Source of the DNA: Acidobacteriota bacterium
GTDB taxonomy: Bacteria; Acidobacteriota; Terriglobia; UBA7540
Direction of reading: 5' to 3'
Assembly: GCA_004298155.1 (NCBI GenBank)
Contig: SCRD01000018.1
Location: forward strand, 124,001 to 188,000
DNA: 64,000 nucleotides
Below are positions 9,191-17,553 of the stretch, in pieces; position 1 is the stretch's first letter; every line of letters begins with the position of its first letter. The notes under the pieces are model-generated. The model was not told the DNA's origin. It saw only the letters and a list, made by a program, of their open reading frames with translations, and did not search any database. Position numbers and translations under genes: made by a program.

Positions 9191-9493
9191 TCATGACGCC
9201 TCCGGGAGCTTGGTGGTCACGCCGCACTGGTAGCAACGGACCACGCAAGGGGTCGTAAGGCAGACAGGGCATGGCCTGAGTAGGTGCCCTCTATAAACCC
9301 AAGAATTACATGAGCATTTCCAGATGCCGACCAGGGGCACTTCCGCACCGCACTCGCAGACAATGGCGGGAGCCATGGCGAGCCGAAAGAACCGGTAGCA
9401 TTCGGCTGCCCGCCGCGAGGCTTTGAGCGCGAGAATCGGGCTGGCCAGCACGAACAGCACGCCATCCATCCAGAGATTTTTCACGCCTGCCAT
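9191..9493 (-). CDS. Membrane-anchored zinc-ribbon protein
   Basis: 100 residues: an amphipathic or membrane-associated N-terminus (DGVLFVLASPILAL), then eight cysteines in four pairs (CECG, CSC, CPVC, CYQC) that could hold two zincs as a double zinc ribbon. It overlaps the end of the ATPase gene by 13 bases and directly abuts the replication-relaxation gene, so all three should be co-expressed and may act as one complex. The specific function is unknown. Confidence 0.65.
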   Translation of the reverse strand: MAGVKNLWMDGVLFVLASPILALKASRRAAECYRFFRLAMAPAIVCECGAEVPLVGIWKCSCNSWVYRGHLLRPCPVCLTTPCVVRCYQCGVTTKLPEAS

Positions 9494-11097
9494 GCGCTGC
9501 GCTCCTCTTGATATTTCTTCTCAAAACGGTCGGGAAGTGTCGACTCCTCCTGCGGTTCCCGCCACTCGCGGTCACGTTCCTCGATAACCCGTTCGTACTC
9601 CTGCCGGGACAGCCGCCCGCCCAAACGGGGCTCCTCGCGGAGCGCGTCCACGGCTTCCCGGAACGCTTCGCCTTCCGGGAGGTTTAAGCCTCGCGTCTGA
9701 ATCTTTAAGGCTTCGGGGGAGCGTGTCTTGAGCCAGAAATAGCCCGTGCGGTCGGGCAAGTGTGCGATGCCTTCAAGCAAGAGCGCCCGCTCCTCTTCAG
9801 GGGAATAAAAAGAACGCTCGCGAAAGGGGTTCGAATCGGGACGTGGACGCCGGCCGGTGACTGGAAGCGCCGCCCGCAAGAACTGCGCATCACGCGGCGT
9901 TCCACGAAGCGTCAAGCTCAGCTTGATGTTCGTGTGCAGCGTCTCAAGGATGCGCGTATCGGGAATCGCCGTGGTGAGGTTCTGGCACAAAAAGGAAAAG
10001 AACGACCCGAACGAGCGCGCCATTGTCAAAACATCCGTCATGTCGTCTTGCTGTTGCTTGGTGCGAAAGAAATTTTGCGCTTCGTCCGCTATCCAAAGGT
10101 ACGTTACGGGGGGATTGTTGGGCCGCGCGAAAATGGACGCCCGAACATCCGACAAAATGAGGCCCTGGAGCAATAAGCGGACGCCACGGGTGATGGAAGG
10201 TCCGGATAGGTTGACCAAAACAAGCTTCCCTTCGTTCTGCAGCCGTGTGAAGTCAGGGGCGGTTGGCCCGGCAAGCGCCATGCGGACGCCCTCGGAAGCG
10301 AAGAGTGATTCCATGCGTGCGCGGAGGGCGGCGACGGTAGTCCGGCCTTCCTGCGCGAAATGGTGGCCAAAATACAGTTTCACTTCCGGGTTTTTCGACC
10401 GGCTCAAGAGCCTGGAGCGGAACGGCTCTGCCTCCAATACCTGTGTAAGGTACGTGAGCGGCAAGCCGAATTCGGCAAGGAGTGCCAGGACATTTTTGAG
10501 GACTTCGCCGCCGCGCAGCGACAGCTTGTCGCCTGAAGGCAGGAGTTCGCGCAAAGTTTCAAGGCGGCTCGTTACGAAATAGTCCGGTTCGGCATAGGGC
10601 CAGCGCGACAGGATGTTGTAGGAACTCACCGCTTGCCGCGCAGAGAAATCAATCACCACAATTCGCTTCAGCAGCTCTTCCCGCGCCTCTTCGTCAAGCG
10701 ACTTAAGCCGCACAGCGAGCAAATAGAGTGCCCGGTCGAAAAGCTCACCCTTGGGATCAATCAAACCGAAGGCCATCGACCGAAGCTCGGGCAGGCAGGC
10801 GATCAGGGCATCCAGAATAAGGCAGGCGGCCATGGTCTTGCCGCTCCCCATGCCACCCGTCAGCACCGAGCACGATTTGATGAGTTCGACGAGCGGGATG
10901 ATGACCGGCTCGCCCCATGCAGTCTCACCGAGCGTGACCTTAGGACCAGGATGGGCGCGAAGTTGGCGGAGGAGACCGTTCGCCAGGTGGCGCGAGGCGT
11001 GCGTCGGCCCTTGGGCAAGCGTCGCAAGATGCTGCGACGTCTCGCGTGCGATACGCCGCCTGGAAAGCTTGTCGGCCAGCCAAGCCAAATTACTCAT
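9481..11097 (-). CDS. TraD/VirD4-like DNA-pumping ATPase
   Basis: 538 residues from ATG 11097, inside an ATGAGTAA overlap with the upstream gene; the longer open frame is not needed. Walker A is GGMGSGKTMA, a Walker B-type LWIADEAQNFF follows, and LIDPKGELFDRALYLL is typical of the TraG/TraD/VirD4 coupling-protein family. These hexameric ATPases bring DNA to a transfer channel or pump it between cells. No N-terminal membrane segments are seen; the neighbouring small membrane protein may supply the anchor. Context (replication-relaxation protein, zinc ribbon, membrane proteins) supports a mobilisation module. Confidence 0.82.
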   Translation of the reverse strand: MSNLAWLADKLSRRRIARETSQHLATLAQGPTHASRHLANGLLRQLRAHPGPKVTLGETAWGEPVIIPLVELIKSCSVLTGGMGSGKTMAACLILDALIACLPELRSMAFGLIDPKGELFDRALYLLAVRLKSLDEEAREELLKRIVVIDFSARQAVSSYNILSRWPYAEPDYFVTSRLETLRELLPSGDKLSLRGGEVLKNVLALLAEFGLPLTYLTQVLEAEPFRSRLLSRSKNPEVKLYFGHHFAQEGRTTVAALRARMESLFASEGVRMALAGPTAPDFTRLQNEGKLVLVNLSGPSITRGVRLLLQGLILSDVRASIFARPNNPPVTYLWIADEAQNFFRTKQQQDDMTDVLTMARSFGSFFSFLCQNLTTAIPDTRILETLHTNIKLSLTLRGTPRDAQFLRAALPVTGRRPRPDSNPFRERSFYSPEEERALLLEGIAHLPDRTGYFWLKTRSPEALKIQTRGLNLPEGEAFREAVDALREEPRLGGRLSRQEYERVIEERDREWREPQEESTLPDRFEKKYQEERSAWQA

Positions 11098-11428
11098 CAG
11101 CGCTCTCCTCGTCATGGCTGGGCAGGACCGGCATTCGCTCCGCCCCGCGTCGCGGGACCATGCGCCTCTGCGGGCCGCCGCGCCTGGCTTCCCAGACAAG
11201 GTAAGCAGTGGCCATAATTCCAAGTCCGAGAAGCATGAGCGCTAGCGGCCCGATGTGAACCGAGAATTGCCGCAAAAGGCACAGGCCCACCAGCGCGCCG
11301 CCGAGAAAAAACGCGAGACGCTGGAGCAGTTCGCTGCCGTGCTTGGGGCTTACGATATAAACGAGCGCGGCGAGGATCAGGACGATGGCGGAAACCACGC
11401 CCACTAAACTGCTAAGCCAAGGAATCAT
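11090..11428 (-). CDS. Small membrane protein of the transfer cluster
   Basis: 112 residues with three hydrophobic helices (about residues 4-27, 36-53, 58-78) and a basic then acidic tail ending HDEESADE. It overlaps the preceding gene by 4 bases and the ATPase by 8 bases, so the three are translationally coupled. It could be the membrane anchor of the coupling ATPase, which lacks its own. That role is inferred from position; no family recognised. Confidence 0.65.
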   Translation of the reverse strand: MIPWLSSLVGVVSAIVLILAALVYIVSPKHGSELLQRLAFFLGGALVGLCLLRQFSVHIGPLALMLLGLGIMATAYLVWEARRGGPQRRMVPRRGAERMPVLPSHDEESADE

Positions 11429-12237
11429 TGTCTTCCCTCCCTAAGCGCTCTCAAATCCTGTGCCTCACGTGGGCCAGGAACAGACGGCTGCGGGCAATAG
11501 GGCTCGAACCGCACAAGTTCCGGGCGGACGAAGAGAGACCGCCAGACGGCCTGGAGGCGGGAATCTAGGCGCGGACCTCGCGCCACCGCCGTTTTGATCT
11601 CACGGCCGGAAGGCCCGACAATACGGCCGGCGGTCTGGGCGAAGCCGCAGAAAGCCACCCAAACTCCACGGTTATCGAGCCTTCGCGGGAGCGGAGCTTC
11701 CGCAGCACGGAAACCGCGCAGCCGGGCTTCGAGGGCGCGGTCGGCGTTTTCTTCGAGGTCCGTGGCCACCCACAAACCGCAGCGTGAGCCTGCCTTGCAG
11801 CCCTTCGCTCGAAGGTCAGCAAGGGCCTGCTGGACGCCGAGGTAGATGGGCGTGACCAACGTGGGGTGGACCGAACGGCATTTCTCCCAGAGGTCTCGGA
11901 GGAGTCGTCGCCGGCGCTCGATACCAGCCTGCTTCCCCTCGATGACCTTACGGCTAGCAGGGATTGAGTACGTGGTCAGCCGGCGAGGCTCATAAGCCGT
12001 GGAAGCGTCGCCCAAAGCCAAAACGGCCAGGGTTGAAACCGCCGACACGCCGGGATCACGGAATACTTCGTCGGCAGAACCCACTACAGCCCCGCAACCA
12101 CCCGTAAAGGAAAGCGACGGGTCGTAGATCTCCTCGAAAGCGCTCGCGGGATCATCTTTCATTGCGTGAACGCGCCAGGCGATGAAGCTGACAGATGCAA
12201 TCGAAGCCGCAATCAAAATGATAAGTGGATGTTTCAT
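11425..12237 (-). CDS. Membrane-anchored protein, possibly von Willebrand A-like
   Basis: 270 residues with an N-terminal signal-anchor helix (LIILIAASIASVSFIAW). The body contains STLAVLALGDASTAYEP, which resembles the first strand and metal site of a vWA fold, and GLWVATDLEENADR, like the later Asp strand. Four or more cysteines lie outside the membrane. The gene overlaps both neighbours by 4 bases. It probably faces the periplasm and may scaffold the transfer complex; the vWA assignment is tentative. Confidence 0.55.
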   Translation of the reverse strand: MKHPLIILIAASIASVSFIAWRVHAMKDDPASAFEEIYDPSLSFTGGCGAVVGSADEVFRDPGVSAVSTLAVLALGDASTAYEPRRLTTYSIPASRKVIEGKQAGIERRRRLLRDLWEKCRSVHPTLVTPIYLGVQQALADLRAKGCKAGSRCGLWVATDLEENADRALEARLRGFRAAEAPLPRRLDNRGVWVAFCGFAQTAGRIVGPSGREIKTAVARGPRLDSRLQAVWRSLFVRPELVRFEPYCPQPSVPGPREAQDLRALREGRQ

Positions 12238-13283
12238 AATGGCCTCCCGTTAGCGCCGCGCAGGCGGCCAAGATTTTCATTGATGCCCGCGTTGTAGCCG
12301 TCGAGCACGGCCTTGATGGCGACGGCCTCCAATTCCGGCAGGTGAACACAGCGATGGGCGCGGTCCTCGACGTAGGCGATCTTGCGATCGATGGCGTCGC
12401 AAACCTCCTGCAACTGCTCTTGGCGCCGTGTGAGGTTGGCGAGTTCGGCGTCGCGGGCGGCGGTTGCTTTATCTTCCGCCAGCTTGATGACCTGCCATTC
12501 GGCCTCCCGCGTGCGTAGCCCGCTGGCGAGCCATTCGAGCAGCAGGACCGCACTCACCTCCAAAATCGTGAGCCCGACGGCAAACAGCACTTCGGCCGGC
12601 CCTTGAGCCGAGGACAGCCGGAGTGCGCCAAGGCCCAAGCCAACGACGATCCCGGCAACGACTCCAGCCCAAGTCCACTTCGTTCGCCGCCCTGAGAGGA
12701 TGGCGAACGTCAGCATGGAGGCGATAAACGCGGCGCAGATTGACGAACCGAACCAAGCCAGCATTTGATCGGGGACTGTGAAGAAGAGGAAATCGTGGAG
12801 GGTGGGAGCGACAGTGACCGTGATGGCCACGATGAAAGCCGCCGCCAGCCAAGTATTTATTTCCGGCTTCGAGCCAGCGTTCGCTGTCATCGCGAGTATT
12901 CTTTCGGCGTCGCGTACGTTGGCCTGGGCGTGGGCCACGCCCTTTTCGGCCTCGTCGCGCAAATCCAGGAGGCGCTCATACTCGGCCTGATGCATCTTGT
13001 CATGCGCGTTTTTCACGGGATCAAACTGGTCGCGGTACGTGTCGCGCACAATCGAGCGTGCATGTTCTTCGAGCGACTGGATGTCTTCCGGGACAGACTT
13101 AGCGGTTCCGCTCAACCGGCTTCGGTTCCGCCCCATTTCGAACAGGCCGGTTTGCATCTGTAAGATAGGCCCGATCTGTGGGTCAGGCGAGAAAACGTGA
13201 TCGAGCGGGTGAAGGGGTTGGTCCGGAGTGGCAGAGCCATCGTGATTATGATTCGACTCATGTTTTCGGTTGTTTAGGTTCAT
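12234..13283 (-). CDS. Multi-pass membrane protein with coiled coils
   Basis: 349 residues from ATG 13283, preceded by AGGAG. The order is: polar N-terminus rich in Asn/His, a long coiled coil (NAHDKMHQAEYERLLDLRDEAEKGVAHAQA), four hydrophobic helices around residues 140-250, and a second coiled coil (EDKATAARDAELANLTRRQEQLQEV). This is the first gene of the tight run that ends at 8453. The layout suits a structural subunit of a membrane complex. I do not recognise the family. Confidence 0.65.
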   Translation of the reverse strand: MNLNNRKHESNHNHDGSATPDQPLHPLDHVFSPDPQIGPILQMQTGLFEMGRNRSRLSGTAKSVPEDIQSLEEHARSIVRDTYRDQFDPVKNAHDKMHQAEYERLLDLRDEAEKGVAHAQANVRDAERILAMTANAGSKPEINTWLAAAFIVAITVTVAPTLHDFLFFTVPDQMLAWFGSSICAAFIASMLTFAILSGRRTKWTWAGVVAGIVVGLGLGALRLSSAQGPAEVLFAVGLTILEVSAVLLLEWLASGLRTREAEWQVIKLAEDKATAARDAELANLTRRQEQLQEVCDAIDRKIAYVEDRAHRCVHLPELEAVAIKAVLDGYNAGINENLGRLRGANGRPL

Positions 13284-13302
13284 ATACTCTCCTGTGCGAA
13301 AA

Positions 13303-13614
13303 TTAAGAAACCAGTTGAACCTCCTGGAAGAGATTTGATTCGGATGGAAGCAGACCCGCGAAAATAAGTTCATCTTTCGCTGAAGAAATGAGCGCAGCTT
13401 GCAGCGCAGGGACAAGAACAGATGCAGGACTAGAAACCAGGCCCGCAGAGCGAGTCCGATCCCGTCCCGAGCGAAAGCACTGGAAGCAGAGATTGTGCTG
13501 CCGATCCCACTTCACTCGTCCCGCATAACGGAAACGCGCCCGCCGCTTGTGGCAAGCGACGCACGCCTTTCTTAGGAGCCTGATCTCGCAGCGCTTCTTG
13601 TGGGCAACTTTCAT
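13303..13614 (-). CDS. Small double-CxxC zinc-finger protein
   Basis: About 103 residues from ATG 13614. CVACHKRRARFRYAGR and LCFQCFRS give two CxxC pairs 23 residues apart in a basic setting, as in a treble-clef or zinc-ribbon nucleic-acid-binding fold. It lies 19 bases upstream of the membrane-protein operon, in the same direction. It may be a regulator or DNA-binding helper; no more specific function is visible. Confidence 0.6.
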   Translation of the reverse strand: MKVAHKKRCEIRLLRKACVACHKRRARFRYAGRVKWDRQHNLCFQCFRSGRDRTRSAGLVSSPASVLVPALQAALISSAKDELIFAGLLPSESNLFQEVQLVS

Positions 13615-13690
13615 AAACACTACCCCGTTGGCGCGGCGGCTTGACAAGTGCCCCGCGAACCATTACAAAGAACACAGTTGTATTAAAAAC

Positions 13691-14524
13691 TCACAAGCGC
13701 AGCAGCCTGTCCTCCATCCACAGTTCAGCTGGCATAGGAGTCGAGTAGACTCGCCGTAACCCCTCGACGCGGGCCGGACTGACTTGGCATTTCTTTTCCA
13801 GATCACGCAACGCTTTCAATTGCGCCGCCGTCGGATTCTGTTTCCAGATGCGGTGGTACTCTCGCACCAGACGAACTTCTTTTCCTCCAGCCTTTTTCTC
13901 GCCAAGCTTGATTAGCTTCACTTCGAATTCAATCTCGGACCGACGGAGCGCGAGGTCAGCAATCACCGATTTGACCGGTAAGGCGTTATATTGTGACCTG
14001 GCCTGGCGCAGGATGATTCCTGCCTTGTCGAACTCATCGTGCAGCACCCAGTACGCCGCCTCGTCGCGCGCCGTCACTATCGCCGGTATTGGAGAATCAC
14101 TTTTCTCCGCCAACTCGTGCAGACGCTTGAAATCTTCCTCGATCGCCTCAGCGTCCAATTCCCTCTCCGGGAGGTAGAACGTGCGCAATCGTACTTTCCA
14201 GGACAGTGTCTGGTGCAAAAGAAGATTCACGATCCTCCAATTTTCATCCTGCGATAATCCCCGCAAGAGGTAGTCAGCTCCGTTAATCAGCTTCATCGCG
14301 GCGCGCTCGCGTCCTTTCCGTTGCCGATAGAGGCTCGCCCGTGCCAGTACAGCACGTACGTAGTCGAGGCGACTCCCCGGCGTATCCCATTTCTCTTCAA
14401 TCTCCCTCGCCCGACTTTCCGTTCGCAAGAAACCGCTCTCCGAAGCTGCGTCAACGCTCTCAGCCGACCAATCGGCAATTTCGCCCACATCGCGAAGCAG
14501 TTCCTCACAGTGCGTCTGCACCAC
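13691..14524 (-). CDS. Unrecognised helical protein, possibly the second half of a split gene
   Basis: About 277 residues from GTG 14524, highly helical and rich in Arg/Glu; it ends PAELWMEDRLLRL. No ATG lies near the start. The same frame continues upstream with plausible coding sequence (ARQALLQGDRVSVINDV...) to a TAG at about 14626, directly joined in frame to the preceding gene. It may therefore be the distal part of a gene cut by an amber codon, or a separately started gene. The sequence gives no function. Confidence 0.55.
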   Translation of the reverse strand: MVQTHCEELLRDVGEIADWSAESVDAASESGFLRTESRAREIEEKWDTPGSRLDYVRAVLARASLYRQRKGRERAAMKLINGADYLLRGLSQDENWRIVNLLLHQTLSWKVRLRTFYLPERELDAEAIEEDFKRLHELAEKSDSPIPAIVTARDEAAYWVLHDEFDKAGIILRQARSQYNALPVKSVIADLALRRSEIEFEVKLIKLGEKKAGGKEVRLVREYHRIWKQNPTAAQLKALRDLEKKCQVSPARVEGLRRVYSTPMPAELWMEDRLLRL

Positions 14525-14623
14525 GAATGCAAATGCCGATTTGTCCCTCCCCAGTAATGCTTGGAGAACAGCGACATCGTTGATGACGGAAACGCGGTCA
14601 CCTTGGAGGAGGGCTTGGCGCGC

Positions 14624-14983
14624 CTATTCAAGCCTCCTGGCGACTTCTTCATGTTTGGCGGTCCGAGTGAGTGGCCAGGCATCACACTGGCTACCCAGAA
14701 GGTAGATAGCAGTTCCCGCCAACGCGCTCCCGCAGAAGCCGCGCCGACTGAGCCGCTCACGGCCAAGGAAACGGTAGGCATTCCGCTGGTAGGTCTTGAG
14801 CTCCGGGTAATCCATAGACTGCTTGTTGGAATACCGTCTGACTGCTTCCCTCACTTGCGCAAGCCGGAACTCGTACGCACAAGAGGGTCCACAGTACGCC
14901 CACCTGCCACGGCCACGGAGATCCTTACCACAGTTACGACAACGCCGAACAACGTCGTCTGGTGAAGCATTAGGGAGCTGCAT
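14624..14983 (-). CDS. Small zinc-finger protein upstream of an in-frame amber stop
   Basis: About 119 residues from ATG 14983, preceded by GAGGTGA. An N-terminal CRNCGKDLRGRGRWAYCGPSC is a treble-clef-like zinc finger; a short hydrophobic stretch (FCGSALAGTAIYLLG) follows. It ends at TAG in the same frame as the next gene, with no frame change and seemingly coding sequence after the stop. It could be an independent small protein or the front half of an interrupted gene. Confidence 0.55.
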   Translation of the reverse strand: MQLPNASPDDVVRRCRNCGKDLRGRGRWAYCGPSCAYEFRLAQVREAVRRYSNKQSMDYPELKTYQRNAYRFLGRERLSRRGFCGSALAGTAIYLLGSQCDAWPLTRTAKHEEVARRLE

Positions 14984-15065
14984 ACATTCACCTCGGGTTC
15001 TGGTCACGAGTGAGGCGGCTGGAGCGGCTTGGCGGTCAGTCGGTGTCTCGGTAGGAGTGCTTCCT

Positions 15066-15170
15066 CTTCAGTTCCGATTGAACCGGAACTGAAGCGGGGG
15101 TGATCCTGGCTTGGACGCCGTTTGTCCATGTCGCCACGAGCTCGCAACTCGTGTCCTCGGGGATCACCCC
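15066..15170. other. Structured non-coding region: hairpin plus three-way junction
   Basis: Inside a gap of about 400 bases without a gene (14984-15381) there is an 11-bp perfect hairpin (15066-15076 with 15084-15094, loop ATTGAAC). Directly after it, 15097-15106 pairs with 15161-15170 over 10 bp and encloses two more hairpins: TGGAC/GTCCA (15112-15128) and CACGAG/CTCGTG (15135-15153). The layout is a three-way junction. It may be a small RNA, an origin of transfer or a single-strand initiation site. The rest of the gap to 15381 shows nothing I can name. Confidence 0.6.
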
Positions 15171-15381
15171 TATATTTCGGGGGAAATCGACCCGAAGAGT
15201 ACTTACGCCACTATTCCTACACCCCAACTAGGGCAGTTGCAATCCGACTGTCACTAATCAAAGTTCTATTGCGTCGCCGCGCAGCAAAGGAGCCCCTCTC
15301 GTCACGGGGATCTGTGGACTTTTCAAAGAGGCGAATCGAGGAAGGGAATGGGACGAAAAAGAGCCTTCGTTTGCTGATGGA

Positions 15382-16575
15382 TTACACGCCCGACGTTGCT
15401 TGCGGTTCGATCGTTTCTGCACTGAACGGTTGCGTGACCGCACCGTTGACCATGAGCTTGATGTATATCGAGTAGTTCGGCAGCCGAATCAAATCTTCCT
15501 TTGAGAACTCCGGCCAGAATTCTTTGCCAATAATCTCCGCGTCGGCCAAGCCGAGGCGGAATGAAATGATCGTACCTACATTTCCCAAGATAGCATCGCG
15601 TACTTGTGGAGCAAGCTGTGCAAGATGTTGATGGCAGAGCACTAAGCTGCAAGCATACTTTCTCAATTCACTGAGCATGTTAGCTAGGCTCAACGTGGCA
15701 AATGACCAGAATTCGTCCAAATAGACGATGAAGCTTCGTCGCTCATTTTCCGGCACGTCCGCACGGCTCAAGCCTGCCAGCCCAATCCGCGAAACCAGCA
15801 ATGCCCCTAGCAAGGCGGCGCTATCTTCACCAATCTTTCCCTTGGCTAGGTTGACGAAAAGCAGCCCGTCCTCGTCCATGATGCGGCGGAGATCGAAAGC
15901 ACTTTTCGGCTGCGTCAGGATGGCGTTCAAGACTGGATCAGCCAGGAACGCGCCCACCTTGTTTTGGACCGGCGCAATCGCTTCGGCGCGGAAGCGCACG
16001 GGATAGCCTTCGAATTCGCGGAGCCAAAAGTTTCTGACCTGCGCGTTGCGCACTCGCGATGCGGCAATTCTCCGGAAGGCCGGCTCATCCATCAATCGCA
16101 GAATGTCGGCCAAAGTCGCTGCGGGTTGGTCGAGTAAAGCTAACAGTGCATTTCTTAGAACGTGTTCCAGGCGCGGCCCCCAGCTCTCCGCCCAGATCTT
16201 CTTTAAAACCTCCAGGATTCCCGCCGCCGTGACCGCCCGCTTCGTAATCGGCACACTTTCGAGTGGATTAAAACCGAGCGGGTGAGCGGCGTCGGGGACA
16301 TTGAAGTAAACGAGGTCTTGTTTTCGCTCCTCAGGCACTGCAAGCAGCATGCGCTCGACAAGATCGCCGTGGGGATCAAAGACCGCGAGCCCACGGCCCG
16401 CCTCGATATCCTGCCGGACCATGGTCTCCAAAAGCGTGGATTTTCCCGTTCCGGTCTTTCCGAGCACATACATGTGGGCGCGCCGGTCCGCCTGCCGGAT
16501 GCCGAAAACCATCCCCTGGTTGCGGAAGTTCGTACGGCCCAGAAACGTGATGGGATTGTCGTTGCCGTTCGTCAT
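15382..16575 (-). CDS. HerA/TraD-like DNA-translocating ATPase
   Basis: 397 residues from ATG 16575. Walker A GKTGTGKSTLLE, AVFDPHGDLVERML, and Walker B SFIVYLDEFWSF define a VirD4/TraD-HerA-type ATPase with the type IV secretion DNA-binding domain. NMLSELRKYACSLVLCHQHLAQL is the family's sensor region. It is a second such motor in the left arm and is separated from the first by several genes. With that motor it suggests DNA transfer; it could otherwise serve in defence or replication. It is divergent from the VapBC pair. Confidence 0.82.
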   Translation of the reverse strand: MTNGNDNPITFLGRTNFRNQGMVFGIRQADRRAHMYVLGKTGTGKSTLLETMVRQDIEAGRGLAVFDPHGDLVERMLLAVPEERKQDLVYFNVPDAAHPLGFNPLESVPITKRAVTAAGILEVLKKIWAESWGPRLEHVLRNALLALLDQPAATLADILRLMDEPAFRRIAASRVRNAQVRNFWLREFEGYPVRFRAEAIAPVQNKVGAFLADPVLNAILTQPKSAFDLRRIMDEDGLLFVNLAKGKIGEDSAALLGALLVSRIGLAGLSRADVPENERRSFIVYLDEFWSFATLSLANMLSELRKYACSLVLCHQHLAQLAPQVRDAILGNVGTIISFRLGLADAEIIGKEFWPEFSKEDLIRLPNYSIYIKLMVNGAVTQPFSAETIEPQATSGV

Positions 16576-16776
16576 TGCCCTTATGCTGCCGATCAGGGAT
16601 AGCTTGGCAAGGTGGCTTTTCTTGCCGGCTTGCGCCACGGCACTGGACCCGTCTTCAAAAAAAGCCGGCTGGTGGCCCTTGGTAGGGTCCCAGATTGACG
16701 TGTTTCCACCACGCTGCTACCCTTACCCTAGCTCTTCGCAATATCATCTGAATAGGGAGAGCCAAGGAGGTGTGCT

Positions 16777-17013
16777 ATGAGTGGGACGATACGCGCCCGC
16801 GTCAAGGGGGGTGTTTTGGAGCCGCTAGAAAAACTGGACCTGCCCGAAGGGGAAGAAGTGCTCGTGACTGTCGTCGCGGCCCCGCCGCGACGGACCGGTG
16901 AGGGATTGCGGCGCTCCTTCGGAAGCTGGAAGGGAACGATTGACGCCGACAAGCTGATCCGCGACATTTATGCGGACCGCCTGATCTCCACCCGCCCGGA
17001 GCCGAAGCTATGA
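16777..17013 (+). CDS. Antitoxin, AF2212/DUF104-like
   Basis: 78 residues: IRARVKGGVLEPLEKLDLPEGEEVLVTV is the short beta-rich domain typical of DUF104/AF2212 antitoxins, followed by a charged tail that would cover the toxin. It overlaps the PIN gene by 4 bases (ATGA), the usual order for VapBC-like pairs, and likely binds its own promoter. Confidence 0.8.
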   Translation: MSGTIRARVKGGVLEPLEKLDLPEGEEVLVTVVAAPPRRTGEGLRRSFGSWKGTIDADKLIRDIYADRLISTRPEPKL

Positions 17014-17411
17014 GCGGGAGCTACCTGGTGGATACGGATTGGGCCATTAACCATCTGAACGGACAGGAGCGAACCCGGCAACGCCTGGAGGAACTTGTAG
17101 CCAGTGGCCTTTGGTTTTCCACTATTTCGCTGGCCGAGGTCTACGAGGGCATCTATTACTCCAACAACCCCGCGGGAAACGAAAAGTCACTCGTTGAATT
17201 TTTGCAGGACGTGACCGTTATCAGTGTCGACGAAGAGACCTCCCGGCTGTTTGGAAAAGAACGGGGCCACCTCCGTTCCGTAGGACAAATGATCAGCGAC
17301 TTTGATCTCATGATTGGCGTCACCGCCCTCCAGCACAACTTCACCCTTCTCACCAACAACCGCAGACACTTCGAAAACATCGAAGGGCTGCGGATCGAAA
17401 GCCTTACTTAA
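17010..17411 (+). CDS. vapC: PIN-domain ribonuclease toxin (VapC-like)
   Basis: 133 residues with the PIN fold: YLVDTDWAINHL (first Asp pair), SLAEVYEGI (Glu), and DFDLMIGVTALQHNFTLLTNN (acidic pair). Such enzymes cut RNA, mostly initiator tRNA or rRNA, when released from the antitoxin encoded just before. It likely stabilises the mobile element. A hairpin with a T run follows at 17423. Confidence 0.87.
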   Translation: MSGSYLVDTDWAINHLNGQERTRQRLEELVASGLWFSTISLAEVYEGIYYSNNPAGNEKSLVEFLQDVTVISVDEETSRLFGKERGHLRSVGQMISDFDLMIGVTALQHNFTLLTNNRRHFENIEGLRIESLT

Positions 17412-17422
17412 CCATTCTTTTG

Positions 17423-17451
17423 TGAGCCTCTGTCCGGGGCTCATCTTTTTT
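17423..17451 (+). terminator. Rho-independent terminator after vapC
   Basis: A TGAGCC/GGCTCA perfect 6-bp stem is followed by TCTTTTTT, 12 bases past the vapC stop. It separates the toxin-antitoxin pair from the SWIM-protein operon. Confidence 0.7.
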
Positions 17452-17553
17452 GCCCGTTCCGGCAAAAAAGCCCCCCTAGTCAGCCGCCGTGCGTCTCCTA
17501 GGCTGAGATTGGTTCTTCGAGAACCCAATTTCACAACAAGGAGAAATTCAGTC

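Noticed and set aside
8453-16575. Complete conjugation system (ICE)
   Set aside because: Two DNA-pump ATPases and membrane proteins are seen, but no relaxase, VirB4 or mating-pair genes; mobilisation is the most that can be claimed.
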